Numbered from the stretch's first letter, positions 10,928 through 20,420 are shown. The stretch: DNA of 64,000 nucleotides from Methylobacterium sp. BTF04 (GCF_010692745.1 NZ_JAAHTB010000015.1:41292-105291); one strand, 5' to 3'. Program-made: numbers and translations. The notes: generated by a model not told the origin, from the letters alone.

Positions 10928-10986
10928 AGAGACCCGCTCCTTTCGGGAGTGGGTCTCTGACCCGCTCCTTTCGGGAGTGGGTCTCT
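10928..10986. repeat. two tandem copies of a 28-bp hairpin repeat, terminator-like
   Basis: The unit beginning GACCCGCTCCTTTCGGGAGT is present twice, back to back, with 28-bp period at 10931-10958 and 10959-10986. Each copy forms a stem of ten or more pairs (GACCCGCTCC against GGAGTGGGTC) around a TTTCG loop. One pair is G-T: the first copy's stem is 13 pairs at 10928-10940 and 10946-10958. There is no T-run, so intrinsic termination is not certain. The position, 50 bp after the ABC ATPase stop and before the convergent GST gene, suits transcript-end stabilisation. Confidence 0.85.
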
Positions 10987-11088
10987 GACCCGGCACCGTC
11001 TTCGTTTCCGACGACAATGGCCGGATGAAGGATATCGGCCCGACATCCTTCGATACGACGTGATCTACCGTGTCGGGATCGAAATGCC

Positions 11089-11772
11089 TCAATCGGCTGC
11101 TGGCGACAGGTGCTTGAACATCTGCGCGCGGGCCGCATCGTCCATTTCCGCCTTGAACGGAAAGCGATCCTTGAGGGCGATTGCCCGGGCCGCGGCCGGC
11201 CGGGCCGCGAGTGCATCGTGGTGGCGCTTCAGATTCGGGAGGTCGGACCAGGAATCCTCGCCGAGAATGAAGGGGACCATCCGAGCCCAGCCCCACACGC
11301 TCATGTCGACGATGGAATAGGCCTCGCCAAGCATGAACGGCCGGTCGGCCAGATGAGCGTCCAGGATTCCGTAATGGCGCTTGGCCTCGTACCGGCAGCG
11401 CTCTTTTGCGTAGGGCACGGACTCCGGGGCGAAATGCCGGAAATGCACCGCCTGGCCCGAGAACGGCCCGACGCCGGTCGCCACGAACATCAGCCAGGAC
11501 AGGAGCGGCCCGCGCGCGTCCGGCGTCAGGGGCAGGAACTGGCCAGCTTTCTCCGCGAGATAGAGCAGGATCGCGTTGCTGTCGAAGACGGTGACGTCAC
11601 CGTCGACGATGACCGGAACCTTGCCGTTCGGGTTCAGCGCGAGAAAATCGGGCGCGAACTGGTCGCCGGTGCGCGTGTCGATCGGAATCGGCTCGTAGGG
11701 CAGCCCGAGTTCCTCCAACAGGAGGGCGACCTTCGTCGGGTTCGGTGACCCGTTGAAGAAGAACTTCAGCAT
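11089..11772 (-). CDS. glutathione S-transferase family protein
   Basis: A 227-residue protein with an N-terminal thioredoxin-fold half (SPNPTKVALLLEELGLPYE, then PNGKVPVIVD and FDSNAILLYLAEKAGQ, the glutathione gamma-glutamyl site) and an all-helical C-terminal half ending FPFKAEMDDAARAQMF. The pattern resembles the Ure2p/YfcG (Nu-class) group, which act as glutathione-dependent disulfide reductases or peroxidases; the substrate cannot be told. The ATG at 11772 has TAGGAG 6 bases upstream. It is monocistronic, convergent with the ABC ATPase gene across the hairpin repeat. Confidence 0.9.
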   Translation of the reverse strand: MLKFFFNGSPNPTKVALLLEELGLPYEPIPIDTRTGDQFAPDFLALNPNGKVPVIVDGDVTVFDSNAILLYLAEKAGQFLPLTPDARGPLLSWLMFVATGVGPFSGQAVHFRHFAPESVPYAKERCRYEAKRHYGILDAHLADRPFMLGEAYSIVDMSVWGWARMVPFILGEDSWSDLPNLKRHHDALAARPAAARAIALKDRFPFKAEMDDAARAQMFKHLSPAAD

Positions 11773-12015
11773 GGCAGGCTCCTACCGTTGCGCTGGCCCC
11801 GCCGTAGCCGATGCGGCGCGCGCTCACAACGCCCGCCTCCGCGATCGCGATTACCAGGGTGGGACCAGGGCCGGGAAGCGACTCATATGAAGCCTTTGGC
11901 CCAGGCGCGCGGACCGATGGAAAAGATGCGCTGAGGCTACTCGATGAGCCTGTTCCAGCCGTCCTGGGCGGCACCGCGAGCCGTGCCGCCGATCACTTCC
12001 CGTTCGAGCCGGCGC

Positions 12016-12432
12016 TCAGCGGATCACTTCGACGATGCGGCGGGAGTCCGGCTCGACGAGCACCGGATGATCATTGACGATCGTGTAGTTGAGACCTTGC
12101 AGGGCGAATTCGGGTGGCACGTCGTAGTAGATCACGCCGTCCTCAGGCAGCACTGTTCCGACTCGGACAGTCCCTTTGAAGGGGAAGGAGGCGCGGCGCT
12201 CCGCAAGCGTGTAGATCCGAAAGCGCTCTCGCCTGTCGATGCCGAGCATCTCGTTGGCGGCGCCGACGGCGCCGCCGATTGCACTGCCGACCGCTGCACC
12301 GAGCGGCCCGGCCATGTTCCCGCCGCGCTCCGCACCGTCCTGCGTCCCCCGCGCCAGACCTTGACCGTGGGCGGCCGAACCGACGCCGAGCGCCACCGCG
12401 GCAGCGAGACCAATCCCGATCCGCAGGCGCAT
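12016..12432 (-). CDS. exported DUF1236-type protein
   Basis: 138 residues. The N-terminus MRLRIGIGLAAAVALGVG...AAHGQG is a clear Sec signal peptide, so the mature protein is periplasmic. A glycine/alanine stretch (AVGSAIGGAVGAAN) is followed by a C-terminal domain ending YTIVNDHPVLVEPDSRRIVE, the hallmark of DUF1236, common as small exported proteins in Hyphomicrobiales and of unknown role. The ATG at 12432 is chosen because it starts the signal peptide; the frame stays open upstream with poor coding character, and the Shine-Dalgarno is weak. A small gene ends 11 bp upstream in the same direction. Confidence 0.75.
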   Translation of the reverse strand: MRLRIGIGLAAAVALGVGSAAHGQGLARGTQDGAERGGNMAGPLGAAVGSAIGGAVGAANEMLGIDRRERFRIYTLAERRASFPFKGTVRVGTVLPEDGVIYYDVPPEFALQGLNYTIVNDHPVLVEPDSRRIVEVIR

Positions 12433-12442
12433 CACCGTGAAC

Positions 12443-12853
12443 TTATGCAAAATGACCACCCGCCATTGCGGACCCAGCGAGGCTGATCCGCTTGGACGCA
12501 TTGCGGGTTTCGTCACCCCAGGTTGGCCGGGCGCTGGTTTGCCGGGACTGGGCATGGATCGTCGCGCCCAGGTCGCCCGACATGGAGCGCATCGTGGTGG
12601 CATCGCAGGTCGCCGCAACCTGCAATCCCAGATCGCGCGTATGGCTCCGACCGTAGAGGAACGCGGCAAGTCGCGCCCGTGTCAGCGGCGGAATGTCGGC
12701 GATGAGGCTTGGAAGGATCTCGACGTGGGCGCGATAGATCTTGCCAAGCGTGTCGGCTGACACCGGGCAACCATCCGCGAAATCGTCGATGTCGAGAGAG
12801 CGCGCTTGAAACACGGAAGGTACCTGCTGCTTGTGTCTCTGTACTCTCGTCAC
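12443..12853 (-). CDS. hypothetical protein, 136 aa
   Basis: A 136-residue frame with plausible protein-like composition in its first 90 residues (SLDIDDFADGCPVSADTL, RLAAFLYGRSHTRDLGLQVA). The C-terminal 40 residues are low-complexity and less convincing. No signal peptide, membrane helix or known motif. It lies 11 bp upstream of the DUF1236 gene on the same strand and could be co-transcribed. The open plus-strand frame over the same bases has worse composition. Confidence 0.5.
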   Translation of the reverse strand: MTRVQRHKQQVPSVFQARSLDIDDFADGCPVSADTLGKIYRAHVEILPSLIADIPPLTRARLAAFLYGRSHTRDLGLQVAATCDATTMRSMSGDLGATIHAQSRQTSARPTWGDETRNASKRISLAGSAMAGGHFA

Positions 12854-13223
12854 GGCATGGTTAACGAATACTAACGGCCGAGCTTGGGTCAGGCTGCCTT
12901 ATCGACGTCAGGGCGCGATGCCACACCGTTTCCTGGGCTCGATTGCACCGGCCCGTGCTGGGTTCGCGACCAAGGTGGCCTGGTCCTCGAAGCCGGCCCA
13001 CGACGCACCGGATGCGGGCGATCGCGCCGATCTTCCTGCTGATCAATGTCATGACCGCGCTGTAACGAGCGGTTTGTGCTCCAGGGGCGCCCGGCCTTCG
13101 GCCTGATGGTGGTCGCGCTTCCGCATCTGCGCTTGCGCGATGCCGTCGTCCTCCTGCCCGAGCGCGCCATGCGCGCGTGCTTTGCTGAGACCTGGGCGGG
13201 GCTTGCCCCCTTTGGCCCTGTCG
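12854..13223. other. intergenic, no gene seen
   Basis: About 370 bp of high-GC sequence between the hypothetical gene and the autotransporter terminator. Several short frames are open on both strands, but none has a ribosome binding site or a recognisable product. Confidence 0.4.
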
Positions 13224-13260
13224 CAAAAAGAAGAGGGCCGGCTCGCAGGCGAGCCGGCCC
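13224..13260 (-). terminator. Rho-independent terminator of the autotransporter gene
   Basis: Read on the minus strand, a GC-rich stem GGGCCGGCTCGC pairs with its exact complement across a very tight turn and is followed by CTCTTCTTTTT, a classic intrinsic terminator. It starts 23 bp after the autotransporter stop. Confidence 0.85.
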
Positions 13261-13283
13261 CCCTATCGTCTCATCAACGCGGA

Positions 13284-16200
13284 TCAGAACGTGTAGCGCA
13301 CTCCGCCGCGTACCGCCTGGATCGTGTCCGAGGAGGCGAGTTCCGCGTCGTAACCGAGGAAGCCGGAGAGGCCGGGGGCCAGTTCCGTGCTCACGCCGAG
13401 GCCGACGAGGGCCCGGTCGCGGGCGAGGCGGCGGCCGGAGATGGCGAACGGCACCGTCGGAACCAGGGTGAAGGACGCCCCGATGGTGCGGCTCACATCG
13501 GCGAAGTCGTGGACATAGGCCGCCTTGACCCAGAACGAGACCGGACGTCCGGCAAGAGCCGTCGTCGCCGTCTCCAAGCGGCCGCCCACGAGGGTGCGGG
13601 CCGAGAGGAAGTCCTTGGCGGCGATGGTGAGGCTGAGGGGGCCGGCGCTGCTCTCGCGCACTCCGTCCTGATCGAAGGTGTTCACCTGGAAGCCGACGAA
13701 GGGCGACAGCACCGTGGCGGGCGCCACGGCGAAGCGGTAGCCAAGCTCACCCGCCGAGATGAACTGGTCGCCGCTGACGTTGCCCTGCGCGCCGCCGGCC
13801 TGGATCTGCGGCAAGCCGAGGGAGCGGTTCACCCGGCCCTCCGTATGCGCGTAGCCGATGGTGGCGTTGGCGTAGAGGGCGCCGCTCGAGACACCACCGT
13901 AAATGCCGATCTGAGCATTGTCCGTATGCGCCCGCTCACCGGTGCGGTTGAGGCTGACATCGACGGAGCCGTAGCCGGCCGCGATGCCCAGCACCGTGCC
14001 CACCTGCGGGTGGAAGTCGATGCCGGCGGCCATGCCGGCGACGGTCTCGGAGCGGCCGGCGGCGTTGGCGGTGGAATCGACTTTGCCGAACTGGCCGTAG
14101 CCGGTGGCCCAGAGGCCATAGCCGCGGCTGGTCTCGACGAACCGGGGGGCGGGCACCGGCGGGCGGTTCGGCATGTCGGCGGCGTAGACCGTGGGCGGCA
14201 GGACAAAGCCCGTCGGGCCGGCTTCCGTGCTTGCCGCATAGGCCCGCGACAGGAGCTGGCTGCCGAAGGCACGGCCAGAGCGCAGCTGCGGGTCGGCCAG
14301 CGACGCGTAGCCCTGGCCGGCGACCCGGTCGAGAGTGGCGGCGATGCCGGCATTGCTCTGGTTGTCGATGACGAGGAGCGCCTGCGGGTTGTTGGCGAGC
14401 GCCGCATCGAGGCCGCGGGCGACGCTGGCCTGATTGGCTGTCTGGGCCACGAGGCCAAAGCTCTGCTGCGCCAGGGTGACGTAGGCGTTGTTGGCATCGG
14501 TGGAGGCGGTCGGCCGAATCAGGAAGGGCAGCGTTCCGCTATCCGTCACGGTGGCGAAGTTGCCGCTCACGCCGCCGGCGGCCGTCAGCACGGTGTAGCG
14601 GGTGTTGGGCAGGTAGGTGCCCGCCGCCGCGATCAGAGTGGCGGTGCCGTCGAGGGTGGCGGTGCCGGTGGTGACGAGGCGAGCGGCCTGTCCATCAGCG
14701 GTGACGGCGCTCTGCAGCGTGCCGCTGGCCTGCTGGACGTAGTTGCCGGCCACGGTGAGCGCGCCGTAGGGCGCGGTGATCGAGCCCGGGGCGACGATGC
14801 CGGCGTTGGTCAGGGTGCCGGCGATGCGGCCGGTGCCGGCCAGCGTCCCTGCAGCGGCCACAGCCGTGTTGGCGTTGAGGGTGGAGTTTACCGTGAGGAC
14901 GCCGCCCGCGACTGTGGCTCCGCCGGAGAAGTTCTGGGTCGAGCCCGCCGCCAATGTCCAGGCGCCATCGGATTCACGCAGGGTAGTGAAGCCGGTCACG
15001 TTGCTGGTGAGGGTGCCGGTGCCCGAGAGGTTCAGGGCATTGATGCCGAGGCCCGAGGCGGAGATGTTGCCACCGATGGTCGAACCCGTGCCGAGATTGA
15101 CGGTGTTCCGGCTCGCGGCGACATCCGCGTACGTGATGTTGCCGGTGATCGCGCCGGTGTTGGTCAGGGTTTGATTGCCCATCCCGTACTGGATGTTGCC
15201 GACGATGCGACCGGCATTGGTGGTGGTGCTGTTACGGCGGTTGGCCGTGGTGGCAACCTGCGGATCGGAATCGGTGAAGCGCACGTCGCCGGTGATCACG
15301 CCGGTCGCCGCGTTGTTGAGGAAGCCGTTGCCGGCGCCGTAGACGACGATGGCCTGGCCGCCCGCCGGGCCGGTGATCGTGCCGGCATTGTTGATGGTGT
15401 AGCTCTGCGCCCGGCCCTGGATGGCACGCACGCCGGTGCCGGTGCCGGAAATCGTGGCGCCGGCGCGGTTGGTGACGGTGAGAGCGGCGACATCGTCGTC
15501 AGAATCGATGGCCGCCACGGCCGCCGTGCCGGTGCCGGTGCGGGTCGCCGAAATGGTGCCGGCGTTGGTGATCGTCATGGAGGCGATGTTCTCGCCGGCA
15601 TAGACGCCGCGCGAAATGCCGATGCCGTTCTCGGTCACCGCGATGGTGCCGTTGTTCGTCACCGACACGTTGGCGAAGTCGGCGCCGGTGGAGTTCGTCA
15701 GCACGCCGTAGACGCGAGTGGCGGCAGTATTGGCGCGGCCCGCGGCACCGGTGCCCGTGAGGGTTCCGTTGTTGACGAGGCTGGTATTGGAGCCCGACAG
15801 GTTCACGGTCTTGTTGGTGAGGGTGTTGTTCACGGTGAGCTGCGCGCCCGAGCCCGTCACCTGGATCAGGCCGCCAACGTTCTGGGTCGAGCCGGCGCCC
15901 AGGGTCAGGTTTCCACCCGCCACCGTGAGGTTGCCCGAAAGGGTCTGAACGGAGCCGCTGGCGGTGGTCCAGGCGCTGCCGGTGCCGGTCTGGTTCAGGC
16001 TGGTGAAGCCCGCAACCGTGCCGGTGAGGGTGCCGGTGCCCGTGAGGTTGAGCGTATTCGTGCCGAGCCCTCGCGCGGTGATGTTGCCGCCGATGCTGGA
16101 GCCGGTGCCGAGGGTGACCGTATTCACCGTGGCGGCAACGTCGAGGAACGACAAGCCGCCGGAGATGCGGCCGATGTTGGTCACCGTCTGGTTGCCGCCG

Positions 16201-17210
16201 CCGAACGCGACGTTGCCGTTGATGGCGCCGGCATTGGTGAGGGTGCCGGTGCGGCGCAGGTTGACCACCGTCGTGGCGGTCTGGAGATCCTGGTCGAAAT
16301 TGCGCACGTCGCCGTTGATTACACCCGTCGCGGTGTTGGTGATGACGGTGTTGTAGGCGCGCACCGTGGTGGCATCGCCCGCCGTGCCGGCATTCAACGC
16401 GAAGGTGGCGACGGCGGCTTCACCGGCGGTGGTGTTGGTGATGGTGCCGCTGTTGTTGATCTCGTACTGCGCGGCGCGGCCGGAGATCGCGCGGGTGTTG
16501 ACCCCCGTGGCGGTGATCCGGCCGGCGGCGGCATTGTTGATCACGAGGCGGTCGGTGTCGTCGTCGGAATCGACGCCCGCGACCACGGCGGTCGAGGCCG
16601 TGGCGGAGGTGCCGCGGGTGGCCGAGATCAGGCCGGTGTTGTTGATCGTGAACAGCGTGGTGTTCTCGCCGGAATAGATGCCCCGCGCGATGCCGTTACC
16701 GTTCTGCGTCACCGCGATGGTGCCGGAATTGGTGACGGTGGTGCTTTCGTATTGCGAGCCGCCCGGCGCGCTCGAATAGGCGCCGTAGATCCGCGTAGTG
16801 GTGTTGCCGGCGGGCGCCGTTAGCGTGATCGTGCCGGTGTTGTTCAGGGTCGACCGGTCACCCGCGAGGTTCACGCCGAAATTGTCACGGTTCAGCGGCG
16901 CGGTGTTGCTGATGGTGCCGGCGTTGTTGACGACGCTCGTGCCGTTCACCCGCACGTTGGTGAAGCTCGGGTTCGTGCCGGCGCTCGTCTGCTGCGAACC
17001 GATGGTGGCGCCCGGCTGGATGTTGACCGTCAGGCCGGTGACAGCGGCCGGGGCAATGAAGCCGGTCGGCTGCGTATCGGTGCAGGTGACGGTCTGCCCG
17101 CTCGCAGGTGACACCGGCTGGCACGCCGCCGATGCTTCGGCGATCAACATGCTCCACACCGGAACACTTACCATGAGTGAACGCCGCAGCACCCGACCTT
17201 GCATCGACAT
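13284..17210 (-). CDS. autotransporter (type V secretion) with duplicated passenger repeats
   Basis: 1308 residues. Start at the ATG 17210, with GGGGAG 5 bases upstream, giving a signal peptide (RRSLMVSVPVWSMLIAEASA) for Sec export. The passenger, about residues 30-1000, is Asn/Thr/Gly-rich with many short beta-helix-like repeats (TITNAGTISATR, NNAGTITGP, TGDVR, LTNTGAITGNI). Two blocks of about 300 residues are clearly related to each other, each carrying a DSDDD motif and a TLGTGSSIGGNITARGLG-like stretch. The C-terminal 280 residues form the autotransporter beta-barrel (RGYGLWATGYGQFGKV, VAGMAAGIDFHPQVG) and end in Tyr-Thr-Phe, the usual outer-membrane assembly signal. It is a surface-exposed or released protein, possibly an adhesin; no protease triad is obvious. 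It is monocistronic with its own terminator. Confidence 0.93.
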   Translation of the reverse strand: MSMQGRVLRRSLMVSVPVWSMLIAEASAACQPVSPASGQTVTCTDTQPTGFIAPAAVTGLTVNIQPGATIGSQQTSAGTNPSFTNVRVNGTSVVNNAGTISNTAPLNRDNFGVNLAGDRSTLNNTGTITLTAPAGNTTTRIYGAYSSAPGGSQYESTTVTNSGTIAVTQNGNGIARGIYSGENTTLFTINNTGLISATRGTSATASTAVVAGVDSDDDTDRLVINNAAAGRITATGVNTRAISGRAAQYEINNSGTITNTTAGEAAVATFALNAGTAGDATTVRAYNTVITNTATGVINGDVRNFDQDLQTATTVVNLRRTGTLTNAGAINGNVAFGGGNQTVTNIGRISGGLSFLDVAATVNTVTLGTGSSIGGNITARGLGTNTLNLTGTGTLTGTVAGFTSLNQTGTGSAWTTASGSVQTLSGNLTVAGGNLTLGAGSTQNVGGLIQVTGSGAQLTVNNTLTNKTVNLSGSNTSLVNNGTLTGTGAAGRANTAATRVYGVLTNSTGADFANVSVTNNGTIAVTENGIGISRGVYAGENIASMTITNAGTISATRTGTGTAAVAAIDSDDDVAALTVTNRAGATISGTGTGVRAIQGRAQSYTINNAGTITGPAGGQAIVVYGAGNGFLNNAATGVITGDVRFTDSDPQVATTANRRNSTTTNAGRIVGNIQYGMGNQTLTNTGAITGNITYADVAASRNTVNLGTGSTIGGNISASGLGINALNLSGTGTLTSNVTGFTTLRESDGAWTLAAGSTQNFSGGATVAGGVLTVNSTLNANTAVAAAGTLAGTGRIAGTLTNAGIVAPGSITAPYGALTVAGNYVQQASGTLQSAVTADGQAARLVTTGTATLDGTATLIAAAGTYLPNTRYTVLTAAGGVSGNFATVTDSGTLPFLIRPTASTDANNAYVTLAQQSFGLVAQTANQASVARGLDAALANNPQALLVIDNQSNAGIAATLDRVAGQGYASLADPQLRSGRAFGSQLLSRAYAASTEAGPTGFVLPPTVYAADMPNRPPVPAPRFVETSRGYGLWATGYGQFGKVDSTANAAGRSETVAGMAAGIDFHPQVGTVLGIAAGYGSVDVSLNRTGERAHTDNAQIGIYGGVSSGALYANATIGYAHTEGRVNRSLGLPQIQAGGAQGNVSGDQFISAGELGYRFAVAPATVLSPFVGFQVNTFDQDGVRESSAGPLSLTIAAKDFLSARTLVGGRLETATTALAGRPVSFWVKAAYVHDFADVSRTIGASFTLVPTVPFAISGRRLARDRALVGLGVSTELAPGLSGFLGYDAELASSDTIQAVRGGVRYTF

Positions 17211-17736
17211 CGCGTCTCCCCAAATTTTTCTATTATCAATTGGTCGAATGCTCGCGCCCACAGCGAACAATGAGGACGATTAAGGTGTGCACGATCGGAG
17301 TCAAAAGTTAGTTCGCTATTCGATGGCAAACTTCCTGCTTCCGACGCTCGACGATGTAAAATAATCACACATTTATCAGATAATAGGCAATTTAGGCGAA
17401 CTATAACGGGCAATCAGGCAGCGATTTCATTTAAATCAGGCAACTAAAATGGGATGAACTGGCAATCGCCGTCCCGGACGCGTTGCGGGCTCAGTCGCGC
17501 TCCGCTCAGGCTGCTCGGGTGTGTTGGAGCCGAGGGGCGCGGGGACACGCCGCCGGCTGGGTAGCCTTCGGTGTCGGCGAACAGGTCGCGGCGCGCTTCG
17601 TCAGGTTAAGCCCATCGCCTCTGGTGGCCCGGTTCCCTCGGTCGGATTCCGGCGGCCCACTCCGCCGAACTTCAGCGGCAATCCCGAATGCCGTCACTCG
17701 CGATTTGGCTATTCCGCCGTCGCGGAACCGCTCGCA
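17211..17736. other. intergenic, autotransporter upstream region
   Basis: About 525 bp. Bases 17280-17420 are markedly AT-rich against the flanks and probably hold the autotransporter promoter. The rest is GC-rich, without a supported gene. Confidence 0.45.
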
Positions 17737-18993
17737 TCAGCGATCAGAATCATGCACCAGCATCTCGATGAAGCGCGCCGCCGCGAGGGCCCTGGCATCG
17801 TCGCCGAGGCGGGCGATCGTCTGCACGCCGAGCGGCAGCCCGATCGCGGTGCGTCCCACCGGCACGGTCACGCAGGGGACACCGAGGAGCGTCCAGAGCC
17901 GGTTGAAGCGGGAATCGCCTGTGCTGGCATAGCCTTCCGGCGCCGGGCCGGGTGCCGAGAGCGTCAGGATCACATCGACGTCGTGCTCCGCGAACAGGTC
18001 GGGCAGCTGGCGCCTCGCGCGGTGCGCCACCTTCATCGACGCGTCGTAGGCGGCAGCGCTGATCTTCTGCGCCGCGTCGAGATGCGCGCCGAGGAGGGGC
18101 CCGAGATCGACGCGATGCGTGGCGTATTCCCAATCCAGCGCCTGAGCCGCCTCGAAATCCTGGATCGTGCCGTGAAGCCCGAAGGCCTCGGCGAAGACGG
18201 CCGGTAGGGTGATGTCGCGCAGGCGCGCGCCAGCGGCTTCGGCGCTCGTGCGCACGCGCAGGAGCGCCTCCAGCGCTTCAGGCTCTGCGGGCGTGCAGAA
18301 ATCCTGCAGGACGATGCCGATGCGCGGCAGGCCTGGATCGCTCGCGGGAAGGTCGAGGCCCGGTCGTCCCGTCATCAGCGCAAGGGCATGCGCGGCGTCC
18401 GCGACGCCCGCCGTGAACAGGCCCAGCGTATCGAGCGTCCAGGAGGAGCACTTCATGCCCACCGTCGGCAGCAGGCCGAAGGAGGGCTTCAGTCCCACCA
18501 CCCCGCAATAGGCGGCCGGCCGGATGATCGAGCCTCCGGTCTGGGTACCGAGAGCCAGGGGGAGCATTCCCGCCGCGACAGCGGCAGCGGAACCGGCGGA
18601 CGAGCCGCCGGGCGTATGGCCGCGATGATGCGGATTGCGCGTCTTGGTCGGGTCGAGGAAGGCGAAGGACGTGGTGGTGGTCTTGGCCAGCGGAACCGCA
18701 CCGAGCCGCCTCAGGCGGGTCACGGCGGCCGCATCGGCGCGCGGGCGCCAGCCTGCATAGATCGGAGACCCCATCTGCGTCGGCAGGTCGGCGGTATCGA
18801 GGATGTCCTTCACCCCGACGGCGATCCCCGCGAGCGGGCCGCGTTCCGGCACGACAGGGTTAGTCTGGCAGCTGACCAGGGCCTGGATGTCCGGCTCGCG
18901 CTCGGCGATCGCCGCCTCGGACAGGGCGATGGCCGCGCGCGGCGTGAGGGTTCCGGCCTCGATGCGGGTACGCAGCGACAGGAGCGATTGCAT
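17737..18993 (-). CDS. amidase signature family hydrolase (amidase 1)
   Basis: 418 residues, starting at the ATG 18993 (MQSLLSLRTRIEAGTLTP). It is an amidase-signature enzyme hydrolysing a C-N amide bond with a Ser-cisSer-Lys triad: Lys in GVKDIL, the cis-Ser in GGSSAGSAAAVAAG and the nucleophile Ser in GTQTGGSIIRPAAYCG. No signal peptide, so it is cytoplasmic. It is the last gene of a five-gene minus-strand operon (ATPase, permease, binding protein, two amidases) and is paralogous to the gene before it. The genetic context suggests hydrolysis of compounds imported by the ABC transporter; the substrate is not predictable from the sequence. Confidence 0.9.
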   Translation of the reverse strand: MQSLLSLRTRIEAGTLTPRAAIALSEAAIAEREPDIQALVSCQTNPVVPERGPLAGIAVGVKDILDTADLPTQMGSPIYAGWRPRADAAAVTRLRRLGAVPLAKTTTTSFAFLDPTKTRNPHHRGHTPGGSSAGSAAAVAAGMLPLALGTQTGGSIIRPAAYCGVVGLKPSFGLLPTVGMKCSSWTLDTLGLFTAGVADAAHALALMTGRPGLDLPASDPGLPRIGIVLQDFCTPAEPEALEALLRVRTSAEAAGARLRDITLPAVFAEAFGLHGTIQDFEAAQALDWEYATHRVDLGPLLGAHLDAAQKISAAAYDASMKVAHRARRQLPDLFAEHDVDVILTLSAPGPAPEGYASTGDSRFNRLWTLLGVPCVTVPVGRTAIGLPLGVQTIARLGDDARALAAARFIEMLVHDSDR

Positions 18994-19052
18994 GTGACAG
19001 CTGTCCGATGACCGGGGTTTCAGAAGGCGAGAGCGGGCACGGGAAGCCGTGA

Positions 19053-19089
19053 AAGCGGCGCCCGCTTGCAACGCGATCGGGCGCCGCTT
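19053..19089. promoter_or_regulatory. perfect inverted repeat between the two amidase genes
   Basis: AAGCGGCGCCCG at 19053-19064 is exactly complementary to CGGGCGCCGCTT at 19078-19089, a 12-bp stem with a 13-base loop. It touches the stop codon of amidase 2. There is no T-run, so it is better read as an intra-operon hairpin (mRNA processing or stability) than as a terminator. Confidence 0.6.
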
Positions 19090-20393
19090 CAGGCGGCGGG
19101 GAAGGCGATCGGTCGAGACAGGACCCTCTCACACCAGCGTGCAGTGCCCAGCAGCGCGAGATCGTTTCGGTAGGTGCCGACGAGCTGGAGCCCGAGGGGA
19201 AGTCCAGCGCTCTCGCCGGCCGGAAGCGCGAGGGCCGGGACGCCGAGGCAGGTCCAGGGCACGCAGAAGCCGGGGTCACCGGTGGAGGCCAACCCTTCCG
19301 GCGCCGGGCCGGATGCGGGCAGGGTCAGGATCGCGTCGTAGCCTTGAAGCACGGTGCCGAGGTCCGCCCGCAGATCGGCCTGTCGCCGGAGCGCTTCCGC
19401 GTAGGCGACGGCTGGGATCTGCGCCCCCTCCGCCACCAGATCCTTGAGCGGTTGGCTCGTCCGGTCGGGAAAGCGCTGCACCAGCGTCCCGAAGCCCGCG
19501 CTCGCCTCGACGGCCAGGATGGTACGCGCATCCTGCCACAGGACGTCATAAGCGGCCGGAAGCACGAGATCGGAGACATGGCCGCCGGCGCTGCGCATCA
19601 TCGCGGCCGCTGCCTCGAGCAGCGCACGCGGCTCGGGCTCTGCCCGGTCCCAGAGGGCGGTTCGCACGAGGGCCAGGCGCGGCGCGGCGCGGGGTACCAG
19701 TCCGGTATCGTGGTCGAGGGGAAAGCCCGGGAGCGGACGACCATGCCGATCCGCATCGTCGCGTCCGATCAGCCGCGCCAAGGCGAACGCAACGTCCGTC
19801 ACCGAGCGGGTGAACAGGCCGAGATGGTCGAGGGAGGGGGCCAACGGGTGCACGCCGATCCGCGGGATCGCGCCGTAGCTCGGCTTGAAGCCGACGACGC
19901 CGCAATAGGCGGCCGGCCGGATCACCGATCCGAAGGTCTGGGTGCCGAGGGCCAGAGGAACAATCCCGGCGGCGACGGCGGCGGCCGATCCGCTGGACGA
20001 GCCGCCCGGCGTGTGCCCGCGCTTCCAGGGATTGTGCGTCGGTCCAGGGTGGCGCCAGGCGAACTCGGTGGAGACCGTCTTGCCGATGACCGAGGCCCCG
20101 AGGGCCTTCAGGCGGCCGACGATCCAGGCATCCGCGGCCGGCACGTGGTCGGCGTAGATGGCCGAGCCGTTCGTCGTCGGCATGTCGGCCGTGGCGATGA
20201 TGTCTTTCACCCCGACGGGAAGACCGGCCCACGGACCGTCGCCCACCGCGAGGTCGGTCGCGAGATAGGTGAAGGCGGCGAGATCACGCTGCGCGAGGGC
20301 GGCGGCTTGGCAGGCGGCGAGGTAGTCGGCGGGCGTCGCCTGTCCATCGCGAAACGCCGTCAGGGCGTCGACGAGGCCGAGATGATTGAGCAT
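19089..20393 (-). CDS. amidase signature family hydrolase (amidase 2)
   Basis: 434 residues, starting MLNHLGLVDALTAFRDGQA at 20393. Amidase-signature enzyme with Lys in GVKDIIATADMPT, cis-Ser in GGSSSGSAAAVAAG and the nucleophile region GTQTFGSVIRPAAYCG. The second amidase has GGS where this one has FGS, which may reflect different substrates. Cytoplasmic, no signal peptide. It is clearly paralogous to amidase 1 downstream, so the pair arose by duplication. The operon order places it directly after the binding-protein gene, separated by a hairpin. Confidence 0.9.
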   Translation of the reverse strand: MLNHLGLVDALTAFRDGQATPADYLAACQAAALAQRDLAAFTYLATDLAVGDGPWAGLPVGVKDIIATADMPTTNGSAIYADHVPAADAWIVGRLKALGASVIGKTVSTEFAWRHPGPTHNPWKRGHTPGGSSSGSAAAVAAGIVPLALGTQTFGSVIRPAAYCGVVGFKPSYGAIPRIGVHPLAPSLDHLGLFTRSVTDVAFALARLIGRDDADRHGRPLPGFPLDHDTGLVPRAAPRLALVRTALWDRAEPEPRALLEAAAAMMRSAGGHVSDLVLPAAYDVLWQDARTILAVEASAGFGTLVQRFPDRTSQPLKDLVAEGAQIPAVAYAEALRRQADLRADLGTVLQGYDAILTLPASGPAPEGLASTGDPGFCVPWTCLGVPALALPAGESAGLPLGLQLVGTYRNDLALLGTARWCERVLSRPIAFPAA

Positions 20394-20420
20394 CGAGGAG
20401 TCCGTTGTCTTTCGCACGTG

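Noticed and set aside
10928..10986. Direct repeats considered as a CRISPR array
   Set aside because: Only two units, no spacers between them, and each unit is a palindrome.
13140..16823. A 1227-codon open frame on the plus strand
   Set aside because: It is antisense to the autotransporter, with no ribosome binding site and Arg/Gly/Ala-rich shadow composition. High GC keeps such frames open.
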